Shown here in pieces: positions 16,484 to 23,450 of a DNA stretch of 30,121 bases. A model generated the notes under the pieces. That model did not search any database and was not told where the DNA came from. It worked only from the letters and a program-made list of their open reading frames with translations. Source of the stretch: SVFI01 sp045535935 (GTDB lineage: Bacteria > Bacillota > Clostridia > Lachnospirales > Lachnospiraceae); assembly GCA_045535935.1 (NCBI GenBank), contig JAZSMO010000053.1, positions 1-30,121 on the forward strand, given 5' to 3'. The first letter of the stretch is position 1, and each line of letters begins with the position of its first letter. Made by a program: the position numbers and the translations under genes.

Positions 16484-17020
16484 ATGGAATCAAACGATGC
16501 AATACTCACCTTTGACACGCTGTATACCACAAACGAAATACAAATACTCAAGCTTGCAGTTCCTCTGCTGTCACCCTCGCTCCGTCCTTATATCGCCCTG
16601 CTCATAAAGGGAAAGGAACTGAAATATTGCATGGAGCATCTGCCAAAGGCAAGAATGGAGCATATTTCCCTGGAGCTTGACTATCTGGATATTTTTTTGG
16701 ACAATGCACTCCCCTACTGCAACGACAGACAGCGCTCTGTATTTCTTCAATTGAAGCAGTTAAAACGGAGTCTGGATATGTTTGAAAAAATGAAGGGGAT
16801 GATGTCTTTGTTTGATGAAGATTCCTTTTCCGATTTCGGGACTCTTTTTGAAGCCTTCGGACAATCCGGCGGATTCACCGGTGCTTCTTTTGATAATTCT
16901 GTCACCGGCGAATCTTCTTCAAAATTTTCTCCGGAAGATTTTCTCAAATCATCCATGTCCGAGGAACAGGCAGAAATGTTTGAAGCATTTAAACATAAAT
17001 TTGAAGATGATTTATTCTGA
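16484..17020 (+). CDS. Hypothetical helical protein (178 aa)
   Basis: I do not recognise a named family. The protein is soluble with no signal peptide. The first 110 residues are mostly helical, with a hydrophobic core around residues 20-45 (LAVPLLSPSLRPYIALLIKG). A short acidic and glycine/serine-rich linker (about 125-155) leads to a C-terminal helix rich in Glu, Phe and Lys. The start has an AAAGGAGG site. It sits between the cysteine-rich gene and a 91-residue gene, 11 bases from the latter, so the last two are surely cotranscribed. Its leucine-proline-rich opening recalls the core of the next protein (KLPFLMALASS), which may point to related folds, but this is weak. The function is unknown. 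Confidence 0.75.
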   Translation: MESNDAILTFDTLYTTNEIQILKLAVPLLSPSLRPYIALLIKGKELKYCMEHLPKARMEHISLELDYLDIFLDNALPYCNDRQRSVFLQLKQLKRSLDMFEKMKGMMSLFDEDSFSDFGTLFEAFGQSGGFTGASFDNSVTGESSSKFSPEDFLKSSMSEEQAEMFEAFKHKFEDDLF

Positions 17021-17031
17021 AAGGAGCAAAT

Positions 17032-17307
17032 ATGACAAATCAAGCAGATTGGATGAAAGATGATCGAATCCAAAACATAGACAAAAGCAAACTTCAATTC
17101 CTTCAAAAGCTTGTCTTCGAAATGCAAAAGCTGTCCGACAAAGAAAAATTACCGTTTCTGATGGCTTTGGCATCCAGCAGCCGAAAAAAGAACATCTCCT
17201 TTTCCGAGGAAGAAATCCATATGATTATTGATGTAATTAAAGATTACAGCAGTCCGGAAGAATTTTCCAAAATAAACCGTGTTCTATCCATGTTTCACCC
17301 TGCCTGA
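17032..17307 (+). CDS. Hypothetical small helical protein (91 aa)
   Basis: This 91-residue soluble protein is predicted to be almost all helical. It has an amphipathic segment at about residues 20-50 containing KLPFLMALASSSRKK, then an acidic helix (FSEEEIHMIIDVIKD) and a closing segment, SPEEFSKINRVLSMF. I recall similar small uncharacterised proteins in Lachnospiraceae, but cannot name a family. It starts 11 bases after the 178-residue protein with an AAAGGAG site and ends before a bidirectional terminator, so it closes the three-gene cluster with the cysteine-rich membrane protein. It could be a structural or adaptor protein for that membrane protein; this is only context. Confidence 0.75.
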   Translation: MTNQADWMKDDRIQNIDKSKLQFLQKLVFEMQKLSDKEKLPFLMALASSSRKKNISFSEEEIHMIIDVIKDYSSPEEFSKINRVLSMFHPA

Positions 17308-17311
17308 ATCC

Positions 17312-17348
17312 AAAAAAATCAGCAACCGTACATGCGGCTGCTGATTTT
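17312..17348. terminator. Bidirectional terminator between the 91-aa gene and leuS
   Basis: AAAATCAGCA (17315-17324) pairs with TGCTGATTTT (17339-17348). One mismatch follows, then CCG/CGG, around the loop TACATG. The run of seven A at 17312-17318 gives a U-tract for leuS transcripts on the minus strand, while TTTT serves the plus strand. The genes are convergent, so the element probably stops both. Confidence 0.85.
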
Positions 17349-17367
17349 CCTATCTGTATTCTCTTGA

Positions 17368-19803
17368 TTAATTCGGTTTTACAACAATGTTCACAATCTT
17401 CTTCGGAACATAAATTTCTTTAACAATCGTTCCCGCAAGTTTGGAACCGAGCGCCTCTTTTGCACTTGCAATGGCATCATCCTTGGATGCATCCACACTG
17501 ATTGTCACAACCGTCTTTGTCTTTCCGTTGATCTGAACAGCGATTTCTACCTCGTCATCCTTCATGGCAGAAGCATCTGCGCTCGGCCATACCGTATGGA
17601 ATACGGAACCGGTTTCACCGAGTTCATGCCACAATTCCTCACCGAGATGCGGAGCAAACGGAGCCAGAAGTACGACTGCTGTCTTGAGTGTCTCTTTGTC
17701 AACGCCGCCGCTTTTGGCCATCTCAATCATCTTATTGTTGTACTCCATAAATCCGGAAACAACGGTATTTAAACTGAAGCTTTCCAGACGCTGGGTAATG
17801 TCATATACCATCTTGTTGCGAAGCTTTAAGGATTCTTTTGTCTCCGCTGCATTTTTGTCCTTGTTGTCCATCACAAGATTCCAGAACTTTGTAATGAAAC
17901 GATAGATACCGTCCATACCTCTGTCATCCCAGATGGAATCCAGTTCAGGCGGTCCGATGAAAAGCTCGTACAGACGGAGGGAATCACAACCGTAATCTCT
18001 TACGATGTCATCCGGTGAAACAATGTTTCCAAGAGACTTACTCATCTTGGTCGCTGCACCGGTCACCTTATCTCTACCGCAGACCATACCCTGGTTGAAC
18101 AACTTCTTGAACGGTTCTTCAAAATCCACGACACCGATATCGTATAAGAATTTGGTATAGAATCTGGAGTAAAGCAGATGAAGAACTGCATGTTCTACTC
18201 CACCGATGTACATATCCACCGGAAGATACTTTTCTGCCATCTCCTTGCTTACCAAAGCTTCGTCATTTTTGCTGTCTACATAACGAAGGAAATACCAGGA
18301 AGATCCTGCCCACTGTGGCATCGTGTTGGTCTCACGTTTGGAAGGAGCACCACAACACGGACATGTGGTGTTTACCCATTCCTCAATATCAGCAAGCGGA
18401 GATTCTCCTGTTCCTGTCGGCTGATAAGACTCTACATCCGGCAAGAGTAACGGAAGCTGATCTTCCGGAACCGGAACCGGTCCGCACTTCGGACAGTGAA
18501 CAATCGGAATCGGTTCACCCCAGTAACGCTGACGTGAAAATACCCAGTCACGCAGCTTATAGTTTGTGGTTTTACGTCCGTATCCCATCTTTTCGATCAT
18601 CAGCGGTGCTTCCTGCTTGAGAACGGATGACTCCATACCGTTCCATTCGCCGGAATTGATCATAAGACCGGAAGCCTCTGTATAGGCCTCTGTCATATCT
18701 TCAATTTCTTTTCCGTCTTTGGCAATAACCTGAATAATCGGAATATCAAATTTCTTTGCGAACTCAAAGTCACGGTCGTCATGTGCAGGTACACACATGA
18801 TCGCTCCCGTACCGTAATCTGCAAGAACATAGTCGGAAAGCCAGATCGGCACAAGTGCTTTGTTGAGCGGATTTACCGCATAAGAACCTGTAAACACACC
18901 GGTCTTTTCCTTGCTCTGCATACGATCCACATTTGACTTGTTCGCTGCTTCTGCGATATATTTTGCAACTGCGTCCGCATTTTCCTCTGTAGCAAGACTC
19001 TGTGCAAGCGCATGCTCCGGTGAAAGAACCATGAAAGTCGCACCGTGAAGTGTATCCGGTCTGGTTGTATAAACCGTAATCTTCTCATCTCTGCCATCAA
19101 TCGGGAAATCAACCTCTGCACCGTAAGAGCGGCCGATCCACTCAGACTGCATCTTCTTTACTTTTTCCGGCCAATCAAGTTTATCCAAATCTTCTAACAG
19201 ACGATCCGCATATTTGGTGATGCGAAGCATCCACTGATTCAGATTTTTCTTCGTCACGTCAGAATGACAACGTTCACATTTACCGTTGACAACCTCCTCA
19301 TTGGCAAGACCTGTCTTACAAGAAGGACACCAGTTGATCGGCATCTCTTTCTGATAAGCCAGACCGTTTTTGAACATCTGGACGAAAATCCACTGTGTCC
19401 ACTTATAGAAATTAGGGTCTGTTGTATTTACTTCTCTGTCCCAATCATAAAGTGCAGCAATCTGGTTAATCTGTTTTTTGATATTCGCCACGTTCTGCGC
19501 TGTGGAAACCGCCGGATGCACACCGTGCTGAATTGCATAGTTTTCCGCCGGAAGACCGAACGCATCCCATCCCATCGGGTGGATGATATAATGTCCGCCG
19601 TTTAACATTTTGTAACGACTCCATACATCGGAAATTACATATCCTCTCCAGTGGCCGACATGAAGACCGTTTCCGGATGGATACGGGAACATATCAAGGC
19701 AGTAATATTTCGGTTTCTTTCCGTCATCGACATTAACCGGATTTGCCTCCCACTCTTTCCGCCATTTTTCTTCAATTTCTCTGTGATTGTATGGTATAGC
19801 CAT
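17368..19803 (-). CDS. leuS: Leucyl-tRNA synthetase
   Basis: This 811-residue class I aminoacyl-tRNA synthetase charges tRNA-Leu in the cytoplasm. The HIGH motif appears as HVGH at residues 48-51 and KMSKS near residue 585. An editing (CP1) domain is present, with GTGAIMCVPAHDDRDFEFAKKF-type sequence in which the aspartates needed for hydrolysis of mischarged tRNA are visible. Cysteine pairs CPSC...CERC and CPKC...CPCC look like zinc-binding insertions. The C-terminal anticodon-binding domain and the lysine-rich end are present, so it is full length. The start has a GAGGT site. It has its own promoter at 19871-19899, and its leader of about 65 bases is too short for a T-box. Identity is certain. 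Confidence 0.98.
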   Translation of the reverse strand: MAIPYNHREIEEKWRKEWEANPVNVDDGKKPKYYCLDMFPYPSGNGLHVGHWRGYVISDVWSRYKMLNGGHYIIHPMGWDAFGLPAENYAIQHGVHPAVSTAQNVANIKKQINQIAALYDWDREVNTTDPNFYKWTQWIFVQMFKNGLAYQKEMPINWCPSCKTGLANEEVVNGKCERCHSDVTKKNLNQWMLRITKYADRLLEDLDKLDWPEKVKKMQSEWIGRSYGAEVDFPIDGRDEKITVYTTRPDTLHGATFMVLSPEHALAQSLATEENADAVAKYIAEAANKSNVDRMQSKEKTGVFTGSYAVNPLNKALVPIWLSDYVLADYGTGAIMCVPAHDDRDFEFAKKFDIPIIQVIAKDGKEIEDMTEAYTEASGLMINSGEWNGMESSVLKQEAPLMIEKMGYGRKTTNYKLRDWVFSRQRYWGEPIPIVHCPKCGPVPVPEDQLPLLLPDVESYQPTGTGESPLADIEEWVNTTCPCCGAPSKRETNTMPQWAGSSWYFLRYVDSKNDEALVSKEMAEKYLPVDMYIGGVEHAVLHLLYSRFYTKFLYDIGVVDFEEPFKKLFNQGMVCGRDKVTGAATKMSKSLGNIVSPDDIVRDYGCDSLRLYELFIGPPELDSIWDDRGMDGIYRFITKFWNLVMDNKDKNAAETKESLKLRNKMVYDITQRLESFSLNTVVSGFMEYNNKMIEMAKSGGVDKETLKTAVVLLAPFAPHLGEELWHELGETGSVFHTVWPSADASAMKDDEVEIAVQINGKTKTVVTISVDASKDDAIASAKEALGSKLAGTIVKEIYVPKKIVNIVVKPN

Positions 19804-19870
19804 AGTATCTACCTCTTTGTATTTTATAGTTATATTTTAATTGCACAATTTGCAATCAAGTCCATGCTTA

Positions 19871-19899
19871 ATAGTAAACTTACACTACCAAAAAGTCAA
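19871..19899 (-). promoter_or_regulatory. Promoter of leuS
   Basis: On the minus strand TTGACT (19894-19899), a 17-base spacer and TACTAT (19871-19876) form a good sigmaA promoter. It lies just after the stop codon of the kinase-like gene, so leuS can be expressed independently of the two-component genes. The leader also has a small inverted repeat, ATTGCA/TGCAAT, of unclear meaning. Confidence 0.75.
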
Positions 19900-19907
19900 G
19901 TTACACC

Positions 19908-20798
19908 TTATCTTATCAGGTCAATTTGTGTTTTTCCGTTCAAGCATTTGTACTTATAGGTTATTTTGTGTTTTTTCAGCATCCGCACAAAATTACGGTC
20001 CAAAAGCGGAACTCCGGGCGGGCATTCCATAAGAAGATGCCAAAGTCCATACTGCGACGCCGTTCGAAAACGGATCTCTCTGCCCTCTGATCCGCTGTAA
20101 TTTTGAGCCTGATTCAGCGCAAAAGAAAGTAAGGTATCGTACATATAATAAACATCCGGAACCGTAATTTCAAATGTATCCGGAACCTCTGCCTTATATC
20201 GGAACTCTATCCCGGCGGCCTTGCACTTATCATCCGTATCGGAAATCAGCGCTGCAAGAACCGGATGCTCTACGTTTGTTTTATTTTTAAATGAATCAAG
20301 AACTGCCAGCATATCCTCGCATTCTCTTTCGTCCGGATCCATGCTGTAGCTGAGCTGCTCTTTCATTTTAGAAAGAATCATGTACATGCGGGGCACTTCT
20401 TTGTACATAGTCTCGAAATAATTTCGTTTTAAAAACCAGCTTTTCCAACGCCCGGACAAAACAACGTCCATCTTCTCATAATCCTGAAAAGACGGACACC
20501 TGTCAAAGGTATTTCTTTCTAAATATTTGCGTTCCATCTCCTTGTACGTCATTTCAAGCAACTCATCAATCAACACAACAATCTGTTGTTTCATGCGCTT
20601 GCCTTCCGCCGCCGCATTTTCATCCATCCAAAAAAACTGAATGGACTGCATGTAATTGGCAAAGTCATGACGAATCGTTGCAAGTTTTTGAAAAAAAATC
20701 GCATAAGGACCATATTTTTCTTCTGCCTGTTTCATATCCTCGCAGAGATATTGCGCCCAATTATCCTTTTTAAATTTTTGTTGAAACAGGGCTATCAT
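19908..20798 (-). CDS. Soluble degenerate histidine-kinase-like protein
   Basis: This 296-residue protein has an AgrC-type H-box, RHDFANYMQS, with His44 as the candidate phosphorylation site. The C-terminal third resembles the ATP-binding half of such kinases, but only one Asn of the N-box survives (LLSFALNQAQN). The glycine-rich G boxes are missing: the end reads CPPGVPLLDRNF and NGKTQIDLIR where DxGxG and GxGL are expected. No membrane segment is present, so it cannot be an ordinary membrane sensor. It follows a LytTR response regulator by 12 bases with an AGGAGAGG site and surely shares its transcript. It may act as a phosphotransfer or binding partner, or need another kinase. Relationship to histidine kinases is likely; activity is doubtful. 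Confidence 0.75.
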   Translation of the reverse strand: MIALFQQKFKKDNWAQYLCEDMKQAEEKYGPYAIFFQKLATIRHDFANYMQSIQFFWMDENAAAEGKRMKQQIVVLIDELLEMTYKEMERKYLERNTFDRCPSFQDYEKMDVVLSGRWKSWFLKRNYFETMYKEVPRMYMILSKMKEQLSYSMDPDERECEDMLAVLDSFKNKTNVEHPVLAALISDTDDKCKAAGIEFRYKAEVPDTFEITVPDVYYMYDTLLSFALNQAQNYSGSEGREIRFRTASQYGLWHLLMECPPGVPLLDRNFVRMLKKHKITYKYKCLNGKTQIDLIR

Positions 20799-20810
20799 AT
20801 GATTCCTCTC

Positions 20811-21524
20811 CTAAATATGTAACGCTATTTTTTCTTTTACATCCTTGTAATGACGTCTGCTGACCGGAATACGGCTTCCGTCCGAAACGACAATACCATC
20901 CTCCTTGGAGAACAGGCGCACCTTAAATACATTGCATGCAAAACTCTGATGCGTAAAAATAATATACTCAGGCATTCCTGTCATGAGATCCGACAGCTTG
21001 GAAGTGACCTCAACCGGCTCTCCCTTATCCAGATAAATCATACAATTACGATTGTATGTCTCTATATAAATAATCTCTTCCACATTGATACGGTGAATGC
21101 GCCCACCGGTACCGGATACCGTCATCATCTTTACCTGCTGATGCTCCACAATCTCCATCGCTTTCTCTACCGCCGAAAACAACTTCTGCGGAACAATCGG
21201 CTTGGAAAGGAAGTAAACCGGATCCGCATCAAACACACTGCTGGCAAGCTGCGCATAGCCGGACAACAAAATCACCTTGATTTGAGGATAATCATCCCGA
21301 ATCTGCTTGGCGATTGTAATACCATCCGCCTCTCCGAGTGCAATATCCAAAATTAAAATATTGGTCTGTCCGTTGTCCTGTTTATAAATCCAGTCATGCA
21401 AATCATCTGCATTATATATGCACTTGCAGGAAATGCCGGAATTAAAATTTTCATCCAGCAAATCCTTGACATGATTGGCTATTCTTTGATCATCATCACA
21501 TACAACAATATGAAACATTCTCAC
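20811..21524 (-). CDS. LytTR-type response regulator
   Basis: This 237-residue regulator has an N-terminal receiver domain (about residues 4-120) with the acidic cluster Asp10-Asp12, phospho-acceptor Asp60 in LILDIALGE and Lys108 in FLSKPI. A C-terminal LytTR DNA-binding domain (about 133-237) contains RIHRINVEEIIYIET and ends in SRIPVSRRHYKDV, the usual family pattern. LytTR regulators often control surface, competence, bacteriocin or quorum functions. It is the first gene of a pair with a degenerate kinase-like protein. It has a promoter at 21566-21594 and a GAGGTG ribosome binding site. The target genes cannot be told from the sequence. Confidence 0.94.
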   Translation of the reverse strand: MRMFHIVVCDDDQRIANHVKDLLDENFNSGISCKCIYNADDLHDWIYKQDNGQTNILILDIALGEADGITIAKQIRDDYPQIKVILLSGYAQLASSVFDADPVYFLSKPIVPQKLFSAVEKAMEIVEHQQVKMMTVSGTGGRIHRINVEEIIYIETYNRNCMIYLDKGEPVEVTSKLSDLMTGMPEYIIFTHQSFACNVFKVRLFSKEDGIVVSDGSRIPVSRRHYKDVKEKIALHI

Positions 21525-21565
21525 ACCTCATTGGTTGCTTTTGGTTTTGAACATACTTAATATAT

Positions 21566-21594
21566 ATTTTAAGATTTTTTGCCTAATTAGTCAA
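21566..21594 (-). promoter_or_regulatory. Promoter of the LytTR regulator pair
   Basis: On the minus strand TTGACT (21589-21594), 17 bases and TAAAAT (21566-21571) form a good sigmaA promoter about 40 bases ahead of the regulator's ATG. It begins right after the terminator of the upstream membrane-protein gene. Confidence 0.75.
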
Positions 21595-21600
21595 CTATGC

Positions 21601-21660
21601 AAAAAAAGAGCCGTGCTCCAATGGCGGTATCATAATTCTGCCATTTTTGCAACAGCCCCT
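21601..21660 (-). terminator. Terminator after the 544-aa membrane protein gene
   Basis: In the minus-strand RNA GGGCTGTTGC (21649-21658) pairs with GCACGGCTC (21608-21616) with one bulge, and AATGGC/GCCATT (21640-21645 with 21620-21625) forms an inner stem. Seven U follow (21601-21607). It fits an intrinsic terminator just below the stop codon at 21678. Confidence 0.75.
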
Positions 21661-21677
21661 TTCTGCTAACACTCTGT

Positions 21678-23312
21678 CTATTTCACCTCTGTCACCTGCG
21701 AAAGGACATCTCCTTCCACATATCCGATTGAAATCTCATCGCCCTCTTTGTAACGGACAATGTCAATCGTCTCTTCCGCGGAAAGATCGATATCGAAAAT
21801 ATCTTCATATCCTTCCAGTGTAAAGTACACATGCGAATTTCCGTCGATAACAACCGTACGGAAGGTTGCTATTTTACCGGAAGCCTCCAGACTGTCCGTA
21901 TTTGCCATACCCGTAATACCATTGGTCGCCAAAAGCTTTGTATATTCCTTGCGACATTCTTTTACGGTATCTCCGATCGCAACCCACTGATATTTCTGAA
22001 TGTTGACCATGGCATATTTCTTTACAAGCCCCGCATCGTCTTTCAGGGCCATAAAGTAGGTCGGCTCGCCGGATATATTCAAAAGAAGCGGGAAGGTCGC
22101 AATATAACCGAGGTTCTGCACCTGTCCTTCTGCCGATGACATGGCTGAATCCTCGATTGCTCCCTCAATCTCATAAAATCTCGTCTCCATCGTGCGCTGA
22201 TTCATCAGCACAAAACCGACATTGGACTGGTCTCCGCTGACACTGGTCACGCCGGAGTACACCCACACATCATCATCCATCGCAATATAATTATAGCCGT
22301 TGGTTGTCTGCAGACAATCCTTCTGACTGAGAATGCTGTTGAAATATCCATGCTTCAAAATACCATGATAATCATATAACTCAATCAACAACTCTGCCTG
22401 ATATACTTTATCTACCCACTGCGGTACATCCTCCACCGCATAATCCACGCATTCACCTGTGATTGCATTACAGATGACAACTCTACCGATAGTCTGACCG
22501 CCGAACAGCCCTATGTTATATTTTTTCACCGGACAGATCCAATACGGAACGCCTTCATCATCGATTTCAAAAAAGATCTGATCCGCAAAAATATAGGTCG
22601 GATATTTGAAACGAAGGTGACGATATATATATCTGTTGAAATATTCATACTCCGAATACTTGATACCTTCAGAAAGCTTCACACACTCCGTATTCTGTGT
22701 CGCCATATCAATGCGGATATAGGCCGGAATACCGTTTTTCTGATTGGTCAGCCATTTGATCGGGCTGGCATAGCAAAGCGGTGTCACACGCACCGGTGTG
22801 TCATTATAATTAATCTGTGTATAGTCATCTGCCACCTCAAACTGAGATACCATATCTACCATACTTCCCATCTTACGGTTTCCGAGAATGGAAGCAGATT
22901 GTCTGTCGAGAAGCGGTATCGTATTAAAATCCACCTCTTTGACATCATCTGTAAACACCCTTTCCTCCACTGTCAAAAGTTTTTGATATTTCTTCGCATT
23001 AATGATCGGCGATGATAAAACGGATCCGATGATAAAAATCATGACCAATACTCCGCACAAGTAAAATACATATTTCGCAACTCCCAGATCTCCCGGAGAG
23101 ATGTCCAGTCCCTGCTTGGTCATCCGAATGCTTCCGCTCTTTTTGGCGCTGCGTATTGCCAGTGCACATCCAATCATCGCCACAAGTCCGATGCAAAAGG
23201 CCCACAGACCGGTCGAATGAATGTTGATTGCCGGAATGGTAACGTAATAATAAATCGCTGTAATCAACAATAGAATGATTCCGAAAATAATTCTTCCCTT
23301 TATTTTTTTCAT
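21678..23312 (-). CDS. Membrane protein of unknown function (544 aa)
   Basis: I do not recognise this family. The 544-residue protein has three hydrophobic helices near its start (about residues 7-25, 35-55 and 78-102). About 440 residues follow, probably outside the cytoplasm given a positively charged N-terminus and an odd number of helices. The large domain is rich in aromatic residues and beta-type patterns, for example GVPYWICPVKKYNIGLFGGQ and ITGECVDYAVEDVPQWVDK. No catalytic motif stands out. The gene is transcribed alone, from a promoter at 23369-23397 to a terminator at 21601-21660, and starts with a GGGAG site. It could be a sensor or scaffold for envelope processes, but that is only a guess from topology. 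Confidence 0.8.
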   Translation of the reverse strand: MKKIKGRIIFGIILLLITAIYYYVTIPAINIHSTGLWAFCIGLVAMIGCALAIRSAKKSGSIRMTKQGLDISPGDLGVAKYVFYLCGVLVMIFIIGSVLSSPIINAKKYQKLLTVEERVFTDDVKEVDFNTIPLLDRQSASILGNRKMGSMVDMVSQFEVADDYTQINYNDTPVRVTPLCYASPIKWLTNQKNGIPAYIRIDMATQNTECVKLSEGIKYSEYEYFNRYIYRHLRFKYPTYIFADQIFFEIDDEGVPYWICPVKKYNIGLFGGQTIGRVVICNAITGECVDYAVEDVPQWVDKVYQAELLIELYDYHGILKHGYFNSILSQKDCLQTTNGYNYIAMDDDVWVYSGVTSVSGDQSNVGFVLMNQRTMETRFYEIEGAIEDSAMSSAEGQVQNLGYIATFPLLLNISGEPTYFMALKDDAGLVKKYAMVNIQKYQWVAIGDTVKECRKEYTKLLATNGITGMANTDSLEASGKIATFRTVVIDGNSHVYFTLEGYEDIFDIDLSAEETIDIVRYKEGDEISIGYVEGDVLSQVTEVK

Positions 23313-23368
23313 ATATTTCTCCCATATGCTGTATTATTAAAATAGTACACTAGTACAATTTGAAAATA

Positions 23369-23397
23369 ATAATACATCCTGACACCTATTATGTCAA
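23369..23397 (-). promoter_or_regulatory. Consensus promoter of the 544-aa membrane protein gene
   Basis: On the minus strand a perfect TTGACA (23392-23397), 17 bases and TATTAT (23369-23374) form a strong sigmaA promoter. Its spacer contains one arm of an inverted repeat and its -35 lies in the loop. Between it and the start codon lie two direct copies of TAGTACA (23343-23349 and 23351-23357). Confidence 0.8.
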
Positions 23398-23409
23398 GAT
23401 GTCAGGATG
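23375..23409 (-). terminator. Inverted repeat: likely terminator of the EF-G-like gene overlapping the next promoter
   Basis: CATCCTGACA (23375-23384) and TGTCAGGATG (23400-23409) are perfect 10-base inverted repeats with a 15-base loop. On the minus strand the hairpin is followed by TATTATTATTTTC, so it can end transcription of the EF-G-like gene, whose stop codon is 42 bases earlier. Because it flanks the -35 box of the next gene it could instead be an operator. Confidence 0.6.
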
Positions 23410-23450
23410 ATTCTTTCTCTTTATTTCATTATCCGTACTAATCGTCCATC

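Noticed and set aside
19804..19907. T-box leader upstream of leuS
   Set aside because: The promoter at 19871-19899 leaves only about 65 bases of leader, far too short for a T-box with its terminator/antiterminator, and I saw no T-box consensus.
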